A DNA stretch of 64,000 nt from the NCBI GenBank assembly GCA_963070105.1, contig OY718804.1, forward strand, positions 3,489,317 to 3,553,316, written 5' to 3'. Shown here in pieces: positions 1 through 12,745 of this stretch. The DNA comes from Litomosoides sigmodontis (lineage: Eukaryota; Nematoda; Chromadorea; Rhabditida; Onchocercidae). The notes beneath the pieces were generated by a model. That model had not been told where the DNA came from. It did no database searches and was given only the letters and a program-made list of their open reading frames with translations. The first letter of the stretch is position 1, and each line of letters starts with the position of its first letter. The translations under genes and the position numbers were made by a program.

Positions 1-769
1 TCCATCATTTTTATGTTGTAAGTTAAATCCTACAGTTCGTCTAAATTTATTCATGAAAATTTCGGAATGAGTCACATTTGTTTTATGCGCCATTTTTTCC
101 AAGTCCTTTCTTTACAAATATTAGAGGTTTTTTGTAAGCGAGATTTTGTGTAAACTTTTTGTTGCTTGAAAGAATGTCTCTACTTTTCATGCTTATCATA
201 TTGTTTACTTTTTTTATGTCATCTCTTAATTATCTGGAGAATAACTTTCTCCTAAATGTCAACTTTATTTACTTCATGAATTTCTTTTGATAAATTTTAT
301 ATGGTATTTTATTCCTGAGGTGCTATGTATAAAAACTTAATGATTGCTGATGTAATGTAATTCATTATTTTTCCTTTTACTACTGTAGATTATCTAAATC
401 CACTTGCAGTATTTATATTTTATGTATTCGCAGCTTTAGAGCGCGAATTATATTTTTTTACAATTTCCTTTGTATCTTAGGCAATAAGTAAGTTGAATAC
501 AATAAGTAAGCAGAGGGCTGTCATAAAATAAAAGACTTGTATAGATTGATTAAATTGGAATGGGATGGGCCAACTATTGGCCAACTATTCCCCGTAATAA
601 AATGTCGTTGCTTTTGCTTTCATTGATCTTGGTGTCATGTTTCACTGTTTTACATATATATTTTTACCTGATTTAGTCGGGCTCTTATATTTCTTTCTCT
701 TGAAATCAACAATGTGGTCTTGATCGGTTGTTAAAGTCATATTATATTAGAGTTCGGTTGCTTCAGAAT
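1..769. other. Left-edge non-coding stretch
   Basis: No supportable exon is seen. An AATAAA at 527-532 could be the poly(A) signal of a plus-strand gene lying to the left, but no coding sequence for it is visible here. Confidence 0.4.
764..766 (+). promoter_or_regulatory. Probable spliced-leader acceptor of PHAX
   Basis: A TTGCTTCAG acceptor ends three bases before the PHAX start codon. No upstream cis exon is needed to build the protein, so this is the expected position of a spliced-leader trans-splice site. Inference from position and consensus only. Confidence 0.5.
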
Positions 770-3325
770 ATGTATCGAGTAAAGGAAAGTTGCGATGAAT
801 CATCGAGTGACGAAGAAGACGTCTTCTTGGTCAAGAAACAGAAGCTGAGTAGTGACAGTGACTCGATGACAAACTGCAAAGCAGGAAGGTAAAATTTATT
901 GGAACTTAGATGTCTGAATTGACTTGTATAAAAATACATTGAAGTTTCTTAGTATGATTTAATAACTATTTTCAGTAAAGCCGCACAGATGTGGACTGAT
1001 TTATTAGCTGAGCAAAGTCTGTCGGAGACATTTTCGGATAAAGTTGGAGTGCATCGAGGTGAGAATGACATGGTTGAGCGTGGTGTTGAAAGCTATGTTA
1101 TTCCTGACGCACGATGCACTAGCAATGATCAAGAAATAGGATACCAGAAGGTAGTCTTGAAATTCCTTCGTCAACTTCAAACTGAATTACACATGCGGTG
1201 CCGGCGGATAGTTCTGTCACAAAATGGCATAAAACATAACATAACTTAGGTAGAGAGATCGAATTAAATTTGTGATCTGAATTTGCGCACTGTTGTCACA
1301 GAAATCGTGTTCGAAATGAAGTGCGTTGAAGCTAGAACTATTCGAAAATCCATTTTGACAAAAAAATTGGACTATTTCATTTGTAATTTTGTCGGAAAAC
1401 TGTTGTAGGATCGCGTAATCTCCCCGGATTCAAATTGCAGCGGACCATTTGATTTTATCGCAGATGAAGAAAGAATCAAAAGCTTTCCAGACAAAGTGCG
1501 TTATTTTTTAGCAGTCTGTAAATTTTTGCGTGCTATCAATATTTCATTTTTTATGGCATTGAAGAGGTGTAAATAATATCAGCTAATGTATTTAGTTATA
1601 TAAATAACTTACCAGTGCTTTCAGCATGAGAGATATTCGCGGAGACGTGATGATGAGTTAAGAAATGGCAACGGGCGAAGATCAATATACTCAATTAATC
1701 AGAAAAAAAACATCGGAAAATCATGGAAAAATTGTGCTTCTGTATCACGAAGCACTTCACGAGGTAGTACAAAACGGAAACGAAATAACTACGGCGCAAG
1801 TAAGAGTAAGGGTTTGTTTTATATATTAAGATTGAAGGTTGTCATCATCATAACCTGAAAGTGATATAATTTGAAGCGATATAAATCTTGCTACTTTATA
1901 ATTTGCTGAAAGTTTTTGTTGCTTTTACAGCTTAGACTTATTAGTTACATTTTTCATTTAACACAGAATATATTAAATGCGCTTTAAGAATGTATGTTTT
2001 GGTTTTCGACTTAATTTTAGAGCGCGGCAACCAAATTGCCAAACGCGTTGGAAATGCCAATCGAAATCCAAGATCACAACCGAGTGATGATTATTCGTTG
2101 GAAGGGTTATTGGCAGCAGAATTCCCGGAAAATATTAGTATCGTCGAGTTGGCGGAGCGTATTGTTACGGCTTTGGGAGAGCGGAATGGAAAGTTTTTGC
2201 AGAGGTTAGTGTATGAAAATTTTTCACGGAGAATATGTATTTAAATTTGAATCTCAAATGCAGTTCTGATTATTTCAAAAGTGAATTTGGAAAGTGATTG
2301 AGCATAATTAGACACCGATGGTTCATTCTTGAACCACCGTGTTTTTATTGGGGGATTGAGCCTGACTTTGTTTTTCTTTTCTTTGAACTTGAGACGTTGT
2401 TATAACGTATAACGTAAATATAAATGCTTGAAGGGACTGGTGTACCGGTTCATCTTGATTTTCTGTGTGTGGCTCACTTTTTATTATTTTTATTGGTGAA
2501 CTAATTTTGGAAGTTCTTCATTATTCTCGTAGTTAAACACTTCATTTACCTTTTTTAGTAGTTGATCTTTGATTACAGCGTAATACTCGAAATAGGAGAA
2601 GAGAAAGCCCTAGAATTGTTCGAAGCAACACGTGGAATAGAAGCATCTGGTGGTATGATGATTGCTGACGGTACACGTCGGCGCACCCCAGGTGGTGTCT
2701 TTATGACTTTGTTCAAGACAGATCCAGATATTTTACCCGTACTGAAGGTTGGATTTCAATTTTCCTTAGTAAAGAAAACAGAAAATGGCTTCATTAATTT
2801 ATTTGATATTATGTGATTATAAGCGCACATATGGTACAAAAACTTATAAAAAAGTATATCATGTGATTATAAACATATGTGGATTGTAAATATATGCTAT
2901 TGTTTACGTTTACCTTTCAGGAGAAAATATGCAATTTGCAAAGGGCTACTGCTCGAGAAATAAGAACTGCAAAACGAAGGGGGAAGGGGGAAGCGTCAGA
3001 GGTGTGTGATATTGCATTGGAAGAAGTTTTATTGCTCATAAAACTACCTTGGAGGGAAAAAGCAAATTCCAGGAATTAAGATAGATTTTAAATGGTTGTA
3101 ATGAAATTGAGCAGGAAAGGCTGCGGGAAAATAGTAGAAACATTAACCGTATATGAACTTTTTGATGTCTTCTACTCATTTTTGAAGAATTAGCATCACA
3201 ATGTTTTATGACTGCAGATGTGCCTAACTATTGTGTATTTTAAGGTCGAGATGCTAAAAAAATTGTCGACAGCATCAGAAGTGCTTCTAGAAAAAAGTCA
3301 GTTAGCTACAACTCCTCTAACATGA
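770..3325 (+). CDS. PHAX: Phosphorylated adaptor for RNA export (PHAX)
   Basis: Eight exons: 770-888, 976-1150, 1409-1495, 1625-1799, 2021-2204, 2579-2747, 2921-3001 and 3245-3325. Phases agree throughout, giving 356 residues. PHAX bridges the cap-binding complex and CRM1/RanGTP to export U snRNAs from the nucleus and also acts in snoRNA transport. The conserved RNA-binding domain lies at about residues 200-310: a helix with GEEKALELF is followed by the family hallmark SRRRTPGGVF-like segment, here GTRRRTPGGVFMTLFK, and then a basic helix. The N-terminus is acidic and serine-rich (SCDESSSDEED), as in vertebrate PHAX, where such residues are phosphorylated. A basic stretch (TSRGSTKRKRN) in exon 4 could be a nuclear localisation signal. 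The protein is of typical length. Confidence in identity is high; individual splice boundaries are predicted. Confidence 0.93.
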
Positions 3326-4261
3326 TGAATGGTACCTGAAAGCTGTGCTTTTTTCGGACAAAACAGTTGCCATTATACATGTATATAGTTTTAATTATTC
3401 CAATATTTTGCTGTTTTAGTCACTGTTGCGTTGTTTAGCATGAGTATTAAAATATGTATTTTCTGATACAAGCTTTGGGGCTTTCATTACTTGATATTGT
3501 AGAAATTTCCTCCTTTGTATAAGTAGAGAAAAGGGAATACTTAAGAGAAATCTTTGCATTACAGAAATTTCTTTTAGAATTTTGTATTCCGTAATTTATC
3601 GCTTTTTTAGATTAGTAAAGGCAAAATAATTTACGCTGGATGTGTCAAGATGTATTTCTAATTCTCAATGTGAATAGCATGAAATCCAGTCAGATTTCAA
3701 ATATTAATTGGCACTAGTTGAATTCTGTAATAATTTTTAACCTCAAAGACATTCGAGCTGAATATAATCTAATCCATGGGGACGTGTGATAATGTGATCC
3801 TATTGGGCAAGAAATTTCTGAATGATAAACACTGAGGATAATACGAAAAAAAGATTAATGCTTCTTATTGGATTTAAAAAATGATAGGAATTGAACCAAT
3901 ATTGGCTAGTTATCTGCTCTTATGAGGTGGATTATTGGCTTCAATTTTCCGTAAATTAGGTATTTTTGGCCTCATGATTTCAGTCATATGGCATATTGCT
4001 CCTTTCCAACTTTATTATCCTAAAATTTCACACTGTTCAAGGTTGTTTGTTTTCTAAGATTTACGGATAAATGTATTGTTTGGGAATTATTCCACATTTT
4101 CAGGCAAAGCAAGTGAGAAGAACGTTTACTTATGAGAGTTAATGCGGAGAGACAGTGGGAGAGAGAATAATGCTGTGGCATCGCCATTTATAATTATAGA
4201 ACTGTTCTTGCTTTTTTTTTTCGCTGGCTCCGAAAGTCTGCTATTTTAGTGGAAAATTATC
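3326..4261. other. Intergenic, PHAX to the ACB-domain gene
   Basis: Contains the PHAX 3' UTR (ATTAAA near 3446) and presumably the promoter and 5' UTR of the next gene. No other exon is supported. Confidence 0.4.
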
Positions 4262-7200
4262 ATGATTCCTAATTTGAGAGTTTTTGAGGACATGAGTTAT
4301 GCAAGTGACTGCGATGAAGATGATTTTAGCAACCACTGGACATCGAGTGATAGGCAAAGTTCTCCCTCAAAAATGTCCAGTGAAGGTTCAGATGAAATAG
4401 ATGATAAAATAGATTCAACTACCGACGTCGAGCTAAGTGTTAGCGCAGATATAGGACACAATCAAAAGAAATTGAAGTCACTCTCTGGATCAGATTTGAA
4501 ATTAAACTTTGTTTCCAACACTCATTCTACTGATTCCGGATCCTATGAGGCAAGTAACAATGAATCAGGTTCCGAGTTTGACGAAATTCCTGATTTGGTG
4601 AATGGTGATTCTGCGGATGATGCAGAAATTTCTGATGCTAGAAAGTCAGGAAAAGAGCCAGCAGATGAAGTGGATGATGAATTTATCATGGAGGAGCTTG
4701 AAAAGTTGATAAATCGTCGAAACAAGAAAGACAATGAAGCACGTGTGAGGTCATCTTTGTATTTCAAGTGCAACAGCTATAAGGAAAGTTGCTGCCTCAG
4801 CAACTAACTTTTTTATAGATGAAATATTTCAATTATAATAGTTAATGATCTACTAGGTGAAAATTTAGATATTACGACATTGAGCGTTATTTGATGTTTA
4901 ACATAGTTATTAAAGCGTAGTTTCGCCTCTCGATTCTTGTCCAAATGATTTTTAAACCTAAAAAACATCGTTCGTTTTGCATTAAAAAAAAGACAAACTC
5001 TCCAGAGTGCTCACCTTTCATTACCAGTGCTTTTCATTTCTATTTCATTATTAAAGCAAGTTGGTGCAAAAAGGCTTTGAAAGATGAAAGACCGAACTAT
5101 CACTATTTTCTTCATTCAGTTCCACTAATTAAGAGACATATTCTCATTGGTCTTCTATCGCTCCTCTTTTCCTCTCAGAATCCTTATGTAAATGCTGATG
5201 TTGACATAGCAAAAATAATTCCTTCTCTTTAAATAAAAGTAAATAATAAATAAATCGGTAAATAAAAATATTAAGTTTAAATATAATAATTAAATTCATC
5301 TGTTTAATTTATTATACGAATTGTTCTTAGTTTTATTCAATTCAGATGGTTGGCATTTTTACGTGAACAGAAGGAAGCGGAGGAGGAAGCGAAACAATTT
5401 CAGGCATACTGGGAGAGAAGACATCAAGAAGATAAGGATTTATGGAGAGACAAAGTAATGATATGATTGAGCAATGATTTTTTGAAAAATTTACTAGTTA
5501 TCTATTAAAATATCACAAAATTTAAAATGTACTTCCACTAGCTGCATTCATTCAATCATCCTTGCTCATTTTGAAATAGTTACCCTTTTATCCAATTCAA
5601 TGTGATATTCACTTTTAAAATTTTATTCTTATTGTTTCCTTTTTTTCTTTAAAAAAATTAAAAGGCTTATATACTTTAAACCTAAAAAGACTTATCTCAG
5701 TATGTGATGAAAAGCAGTGTTAATATTTAACAAACATTTGCAAAAATTTCATGTTATTTTTTTCCATTTACTTTTTTTCGCTTTTTTTTTGTTCAAACGT
5801 GTCAATTTCTTTCATTAAAAAAAAAGACGAATGTTGAATGCAAGAGTAAAATCAGTTTTAATGAAAATGAAAACGTGACAAGTGGTTACTTTCCAAACAC
5901 TTCCCATTTACTCTTTTACTTCACTTTTCAATGAGCAATTAACGGAAACGATTTGGATGGAAAATTTACCAAAAAAAAAAGAGCAGAAAAAATTTCTACA
6001 CCGTGAAGAAACGGCCGCTTTTTCAAAATGAAATGTAATAAATCGTTAAGTAAGAAAAAAAAGCTGTTCCATTATGTTTCTTTTTTTTTTTGAAGTGAAA
6101 AAAGTACGTCAGCATGAATTGTGACTTCCTTTGCAGTATTTGAATTTCTTTTGAGAATGATTGATGTGCGTTCATTTTTTTTCCTTCTCTTCATTCTTCT
6201 ACATAATTTAACTAATCCTGAATTCGGTTAAGTGAAAGTTTATACTGTAACTTCCTGACTCTCATAAAAACAGTAACAAACGTGTTGAAATTTACTATTA
6301 CTAATTAGTAAAATAAAACAATACTACTAAGATGCAGTAAACTTTCTAGTCCTAAACATTTAAATTTTTTTGAAAATTATGAGATGAAAAAAGAATAATT
6401 TCACAATACTGCTTCTAATATCCTGTAATTTTCAACTGTAATTTCTGTGGTCTGTAAAAGGAAAACGACGATATCGGTCGAATAATAGATGATTGATATT
6501 TCTTTTTTGCTTCAATTTTAGGATTTTGCAAATGCAATTTATAAAATGTGCCGAGCTGGTTACAGCGGAAAACACGGTCATTTTGATGTACCCAACGAAA
6601 TTCTACAACAGATGGATGCACTATATATGCAGGTTACTGTAGGCGATTACGGTAAGCCATTCAGAAACTACTAGATTGCATGAAAATTTAGGTTGTAAAA
6701 CAACTGTTGAGCACTCGTATGTGCAATGTAACAATTCGAAATACTTTTAAATGGTAGTTAAAGATGAAAATTTAAAGTTTTAAATCAAAAAGGTGGACTG
6801 AGTGAATCAAAATGTCTAATAGATGAAATGATGAAAATTATTGGGATCAGTGAGTGACGTAAGAATTTTCGGAATGCTAATTCAAAACTTAATCTACTGA
6901 TATTGGTTTATGAAATGTTCATGGCAGGAATGGTCTAGTGAGTTTTAAGTAAACTTCATAATTTCAGTTATCAACTGGAAGTGTTCAAATTTAAATGGAT
7001 TATTTAATAGCTAATAACAGCTCTATTCTTATAAAATACGTTTTTTCAGATGGAAACAAACGTTTGAAATGTGCGAAAGAATGGCAAAAACTTGAAGGTT
7101 GGCTTGCTATTTGTAGATTTAATTCCTTTTAAATTTATTAATTCTTGGGTTATATCGCTTTTCCATCATTGGTGAACTGCTCAGTTGCATTTCCGAGAGA

Positions 7201-7645
7201 CTGCCTTATTACTTAGTGCTACCTTTGATTTAGTAATCAGAGTTGTTATGATTACTTGTTTATTCCTGATCCGTTCCAAAATTTTCTTCCTCCTAATCAG
7301 TCAATACAGGCTATCGTTAGATTCTCTAGTTGCTAAAACGACGAAAAGTCATGCTTGGAATAGAAATTGAATTTTTCAAAGAATAAAAAAAAACTCCTAA
7401 GTTTTCGAGTTATCAAAATAAAAAACTCCTTTTAAATGCGAAAAATTTTTAATTTAATTTAATTTATTTTAATTCTGAATAAAATTTATTTATTTTTTGT
7501 TTTGCCTGAGTGAATTATTCATTTTTTGTTTTATTTGAGTGAATTTTTAGGGAAAACAAGAATTGATTGTCAGAAGGAATTTATAAAATTAACAAATCGG
7601 ACAATCACCATGTATGGATGGAATCCGCCAGATGGCTGGCTATAA
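4262..7645 (+). CDS. Acidic protein with C-terminal acyl-CoA-binding-like domain
   Basis: Predicted exons: 4262-4749 (a donor at 4767 is also in phase), 5346-5454, 6522-6651, 7050-7097 and 7551-7645, about 289 residues. Residues 1-160 are very acidic and Ser/Asp-rich, without a recognised fold; ATG 4292 (MSYASDCDEDD) is an alternative start. A charged helix (FLREQKEAEEEAKQF) follows. The last 95 residues look like an ACB domain: FANAIYKM, then LYMQVTVGDYDGNKRL (family pattern LYKQATVGD), then KEWQKLEGKTR (family KWDAWxxLKG) and a closing helix. ACB domains bind long-chain acyl-CoA. The lysine that normally follows LY and contacts the CoA phosphate is methionine here, so binding may be altered. 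The helix before the domain recalls Golgi ACBD3-type proteins, but orthology is not established. No signal peptide or membrane span is seen. Confidence 0.68.
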
Positions 7646-9766
7646 ATTGATGTTGTAATAATAATTATTATTATTCTATTATTCTTATTTATTATTATTA
7701 TTATTATTTTATTATTATCATTTTTTTCTGGATGATAATATGGAAAAAATTTTTACGTTATGTTTAATACTTTATAATTTAGTTCACGTAAGCTTCTCAC
7801 AAAAGTGCTAATTTACGAAACTCATGAAATACAAAAGCGTAAGAAATGTTGAAATTTGCTGATACAAACAGTAGATGATAAATATTTCGTGTGCTATGAA
7901 AAATTAGAATTAATTGAATTTGCATCTCTCCTGTTAAACTGAACTGCATCTTATTTGGGTAATATGTTTTAAAATAAACATGTTTCAACAATTTCTCATT
8001 AAAGACTTCGAAGCGAAAATCAGGACAAAGCAAAAATATTGAAACAAACTAATTTTAAGACACGAAATTTTCCTCTCCTCCCCTCCACCACTTGAAAATT
8101 TAAATGATTGCCAATGAGTGATATGAATCACTGGGAAGAGATCAAATAAATCAGCAAAATATCACAACGCAAAGGGGCAAAAATCGAATTTAATGTAAAT
8201 GAAAAACCGAACGAATTGGAAATTTAACAAAAAAGAAGCAAACAAAAAATTTAATAAATAAAAATTAAAAAAAATTCTGCCGATAGATTATTATTAACTA
8301 CTTTTTATTAGAAAAATGATAAATTTTAAGTGGTCTACTGTATCAGACAAATCATTATTTATTTATGTGCGAAAGTTAAATTCAAATGTGTGAAAATTTT
8401 CAAGTATTTTTTAATGGCCTGAAGTGATACTGAAGTTAAGATGTGCAAGGTCATTTGTTATCAAAAATCCTTCAATGTCCTATCAATTGACCCAAAAATC
8501 ATTGAAAATCTCGTACTTCCTGTTGCCAGAGACTGATTGCTTTTTCTTTTTCTTCACTTCAAACATTTATTGATTTAAGGATTTTCAAAAAACAGCAATC
8601 TTCAGTCTTAATTTTTTCTTTTCCAGCCTTCTTTTATTAAATTAACATTTTGCTCACTCTTTCATTGAAGTTTGCTTTGTCTTCTATTATAAATTATTTT
8701 TAATTATAGCAAGGTAATTTTTTTCGTTGAAAAAATTATAAACATTCTTCCTTTTTTTTTTAAAAAAAAAAAAGAAATTATTTCTGCGATACCATTTATG
8801 TCTATAAAAATGGATTGGATAAATTTGTGAGAGAAGAAATGATGTGATTGAAAGTGATTGAGAAATTATCAGAGGTGCGACGGAACAAAAAGTTGAAAAT
8901 TACATCAAACATACAGCAAGATACAGTTGCACTTTTCACTAAAAATAATTTTGATTTCTGATTTCATTTTATCACCTCTGATCACCGCAGTTTCATGGCA
9001 ACGATATGCTAATTATCAGAAGACTTTATCGAATTGTCGGAAGTGATAAAAGTATCAGAAATAATTAATCATCCACTTATCAAATATAATTATCAGAATT
9101 ATCTAATTATCCTGATTATCAGAAGAATTTGTTGCAGCACGAGAAACACGTACAAGAAGCACATACGAGAGATATGACTGTGTTTTGATAATTTAAGGGA
9201 AAAATGAATTTTGCACAAATTTTGCAAGCTTTTTAATTTTAATTATTAAAAAGCACGGCATGAAATTTTAGCGTCGTTAAACGATTGTGCCATCCGTGAA
9301 CTCGTCTGTTTCATGAAAAGCGTGAAGGTCGTTCATCAAATGCAATTCATTCATTTCAAAGGAAAATTTCTTCCGCTTATCTTCTTCTCTTTTTTTCACC
9401 CATCAGAACATGATGTACATTTAAAATTTTTAAATGAAATTTTTTTTTCTCTAAAAAAAATGTCAGACAACTTTAGCTTTAAGAGACATTTTGCAGTTAA
9501 TTTCATTGAACGAAAGTTTGAAACTAACATTTTTAAAGTAGTAAAATTGATTAATTTATAGAAGAAAATTTGCATAATTTATTGTTGAAGATAAATTATG
9601 ATGAGGATGAAGTGGTACAACGCGTTGAAAATTTACACGATGAATTTGATTGAATCGAAGACAATTGAACAGCTACAGTTTGCAGTTTTTATTTCAACTT
9701 TATGAAATTTATAATTTTATCATTTTTGCTTAAAATTCAATAACAAGAATGCTGAAAAATAAATTG

Positions 9767-9822
9767 ATGACAGAGAGAGAAAAGAAGAGAGAGAAAGGGA
9801 AGGAGAGAGAGAGAGAGAGAAA
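9767..9822. repeat. (GA)n microsatellite
   Basis: Interrupted GA dinucleotide tract directly visible in the sequence. Confidence 0.9.
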
Positions 9823-10786
9823 TACTTTTCATGTAGTGATTATTGTCGCGCTAAAATATGCGAAATATGCTCGAATTTTACCACTCTGATAGTTCGAGAT
9901 AGCTGTAACGATCAGTGATTGATCTGTTTTTTTAATAGATTTGAAATATTTCCACGTATACTCTTTCTTCTTCCATTATAATCGTTACGTATCCTATCAT
10001 CGCAGTAATAATAATAAGAAATTTTCTGCAAAAAAAGGAAAAAAAAAAGTAAATTCATTTGTTCTTTTCAATGTTCGCAAACAGCTTGTGCTCATTTCAT
10101 AGAAACGAAACTGTAAGTTTTACTGTAAGTAAATTGATAATTTAAAGTGTTAAAGTGGCAAATCATCAAGTAGTTATTGCGATAACTTTCACTGAATTAT
10201 TTAATTGCACGTAAAATTATTAGAATAAATTACAATGAATGCTTTAGTTGCACTCTTTCATCAATGCTTCCCATAAAATTAATAATGATGTGTAAAGGAA
10301 ATTTAATGAAAATTTTTGAGAGAAATATTTTTGCAAATTTTTGCTAAGAAGCTTAATGAAACTATCTGAAAAGATGATGGCTGTTTGAAAAATGATAGTT
10401 TGTAGAGAAGGAAAAAAAACATGGAACATTTTTATTTCCATTCATTTATCATCAATTTTTCAATGAAATATTTACTATCGGATTCGTGTAACGAACATGG
10501 ATCTCTCTGATGCTTTTCCTTGGGGAAAGCTTCAGCTAATAAGCTTATAGCAATAGCGCAAGGATCAGTTTAAATTTCACTAAATTTGAAGCAATGAGAA
10601 GTGAGTGCTTTTCTTTCAATATCTGCTTCAGAAGTAACTTCTAACATATAACCTATTTATTATAAATTTATTAGTCTAAGCTAACTCAGATAATTGTCAC
10701 ATCATTTTACTTTGTACTATCTTTCTTCCAAGAATTTTGCATGTAAAAAATGTTCAACTTTCCTACGCACGCTCATCAACTTCATG

Positions 10787-10818
10787 GAGAGGGAGAGAGA
10801 GAGAGAGAGAGAGAGAAA
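10787..10818. repeat. (GA)n microsatellite
   Basis: Near-perfect GA tract directly visible. Confidence 0.9.
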
Positions 10819-12454
10819 GCGATCGCTATCACTCAATAAGCTATCATCGTTGTTAGCTCATTTCACAAATGATTAGTACAATGATAAAAGCTCCAAAACT
10901 ATTAACATTTTTCAAATAATAATTTTCGAAATGAAAAGAAAGTGAATGAATTCGCCATTCTTCAATGTTCCTTCACTAATTATTGCTAACATAAAATTAA
11001 AGTTAACAAAAAAAAAAACTGTATAAATTCACTATTGCACAAAAGAAAAAGAATTGGATAAAATTGCACTGATTTCATTGGTACTCAAAATTGCTAATGA
11101 TAATTTTTGATAGTAGCAGCAGCGGTCAGTCGTATCCGTTTAGGGTCATATCAATCAACTTGTTCATTTGCACGACAAAAAAAAAAGGAAATTATTTTAC
11201 TAATAATTAGTGAGGTAAATTTTAGAGGAATGACTGCAATCATTCCTTCTCATTTGCTACTACTATCAGTGTAAAATACATTTTACGATATAAATGATTA
11301 CGGTAATGCATTATTGATGATAACAATGATAATAAACTTTCATTAAATCAAATAACACGTAGCAAAAAAAAACAAAGAATCGTCAATTTCTAATTGTATG
11401 GCTAACAATTATTTGGTGATTAATTATGACCAAATAAAATAATTTTTGTTTAAAAGTACTAGAAATTTGCATATGAAAGTTTGTAAATAGTTCGGAAAAT
11501 AGGACAGTTGAAAATTACAGGTAAGCGCAAACAGATGAATGAACAATTTTGATAGCAAAGACAAGCTAAAATTGCACATTGATGAATTATATCTGCCAAA
11601 ATTCCTAGAGCTAACAGTACAACTAAGTAAACAGGTAAAGTAAGAAGGGAATGCGTGTGGTTGAAAGTGAAAGTTTGGTTTTGACAGACACGCTTACATC
11701 ACTGCAAATTTCATTGGAAGAAAAACTGGAATTGAAATTGCATTCACTTCATAATTCAACATTCTAATGAACATACTTTAATACAATTTAAATCTTATCA
11801 AATTTATTAAATAATGTTTTGCAAAAAAAAAATCATGATTTTTGACATTAAAATTTCAAAATACAGATTGTTACATTGGATAGATTTGTCCTAAATTTGT
11901 TAAAAACTGTAGAATTGAATAAAATGTTCACAAAACAAACACCAAACATTGAAGTATTTTGTATATAAATGCAAAAAATTAAGAAAAAGTCTCGCAACAT
12001 CGCGGGATAGATTTGGAGTGGGCGGCTAGACGTTGAGGAGATCGATCGATGGCTTAGTCAAAGTTTCATAACGCAAGTTCAAAAGAGTTTCCATCTGTTT
12101 CCTCGAAATTTTGTGACATTTTCAAAAAATTGAAATGAAAGAAAGGGCGATTGTGATGTGCCGCATCATTACTAAACTGATAAGAAGCAGAACAAATGAA
12201 AACTACGGCCTAATGTGTTCAACAAAAGAATGAATGAATACTACTAGATGAATTTAACTACATCAAATAAAAAAAAATTTAACTTTTGTTAAAAATAATA
12301 AATTTTGCTGTTGAATTCGATAATAATCTGCAAATTTTTTTTTATTGGAACAATATACATGCATAAATGAAAAGTGTTAAGGGTGCAGATGCAAGCTGGA
12401 GCCAAAAGCTAAACTGACTGAGTGAATATAAATTGGAAAAATTCAAAAAGGAAT

Positions 12455-12485
12455 GAAGAAGAAGAAAGAAGGAGGAAGAAGGAGA

Positions 12486-12517
<32 letters not shown>

Positions 12518-12518
12518 T
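12455..12518. repeat. Purine-rich GAA/GGA tract
   Basis: GAAGAAGAAG and GAGGAA repeats form a one-strand purine run. A frame on the minus strand reads as a Leu/Ser-rich artefact. Confidence 0.85.
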
Positions 12519-12745
12519 GAAAGAACATTTAGAGAGCACCGTGAATGATTTTCAGAAAATGAAAAAGAAAAGAAATAATATTGCCAAGCATTGTGATAAA
12601 TAATCACTGGATTTATTATCACGGATACTGATAAGATAATCAGTTAGTACCAGTAATATCGATTGATATCTGTCATGCAAGAATCAGAAATCAGAAAGCG
12701 AATTGAGAGGAGAAAGCATTACACAGATGATATTCATCTTTTCTA

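Larger units (their letters stand above)
7646..12745. other. Gene-poor 5 kb intergenic stretch
   Basis: AT-rich sequence with homopolymer runs and simple repeats ((GA)n near 9770-9822 and 10787-10818, GAA-rich 12455-12518). No exon with coherent splice signals or a recognisable protein is seen. The open frames here are short and compositionally like the background. Confidence 0.45.
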
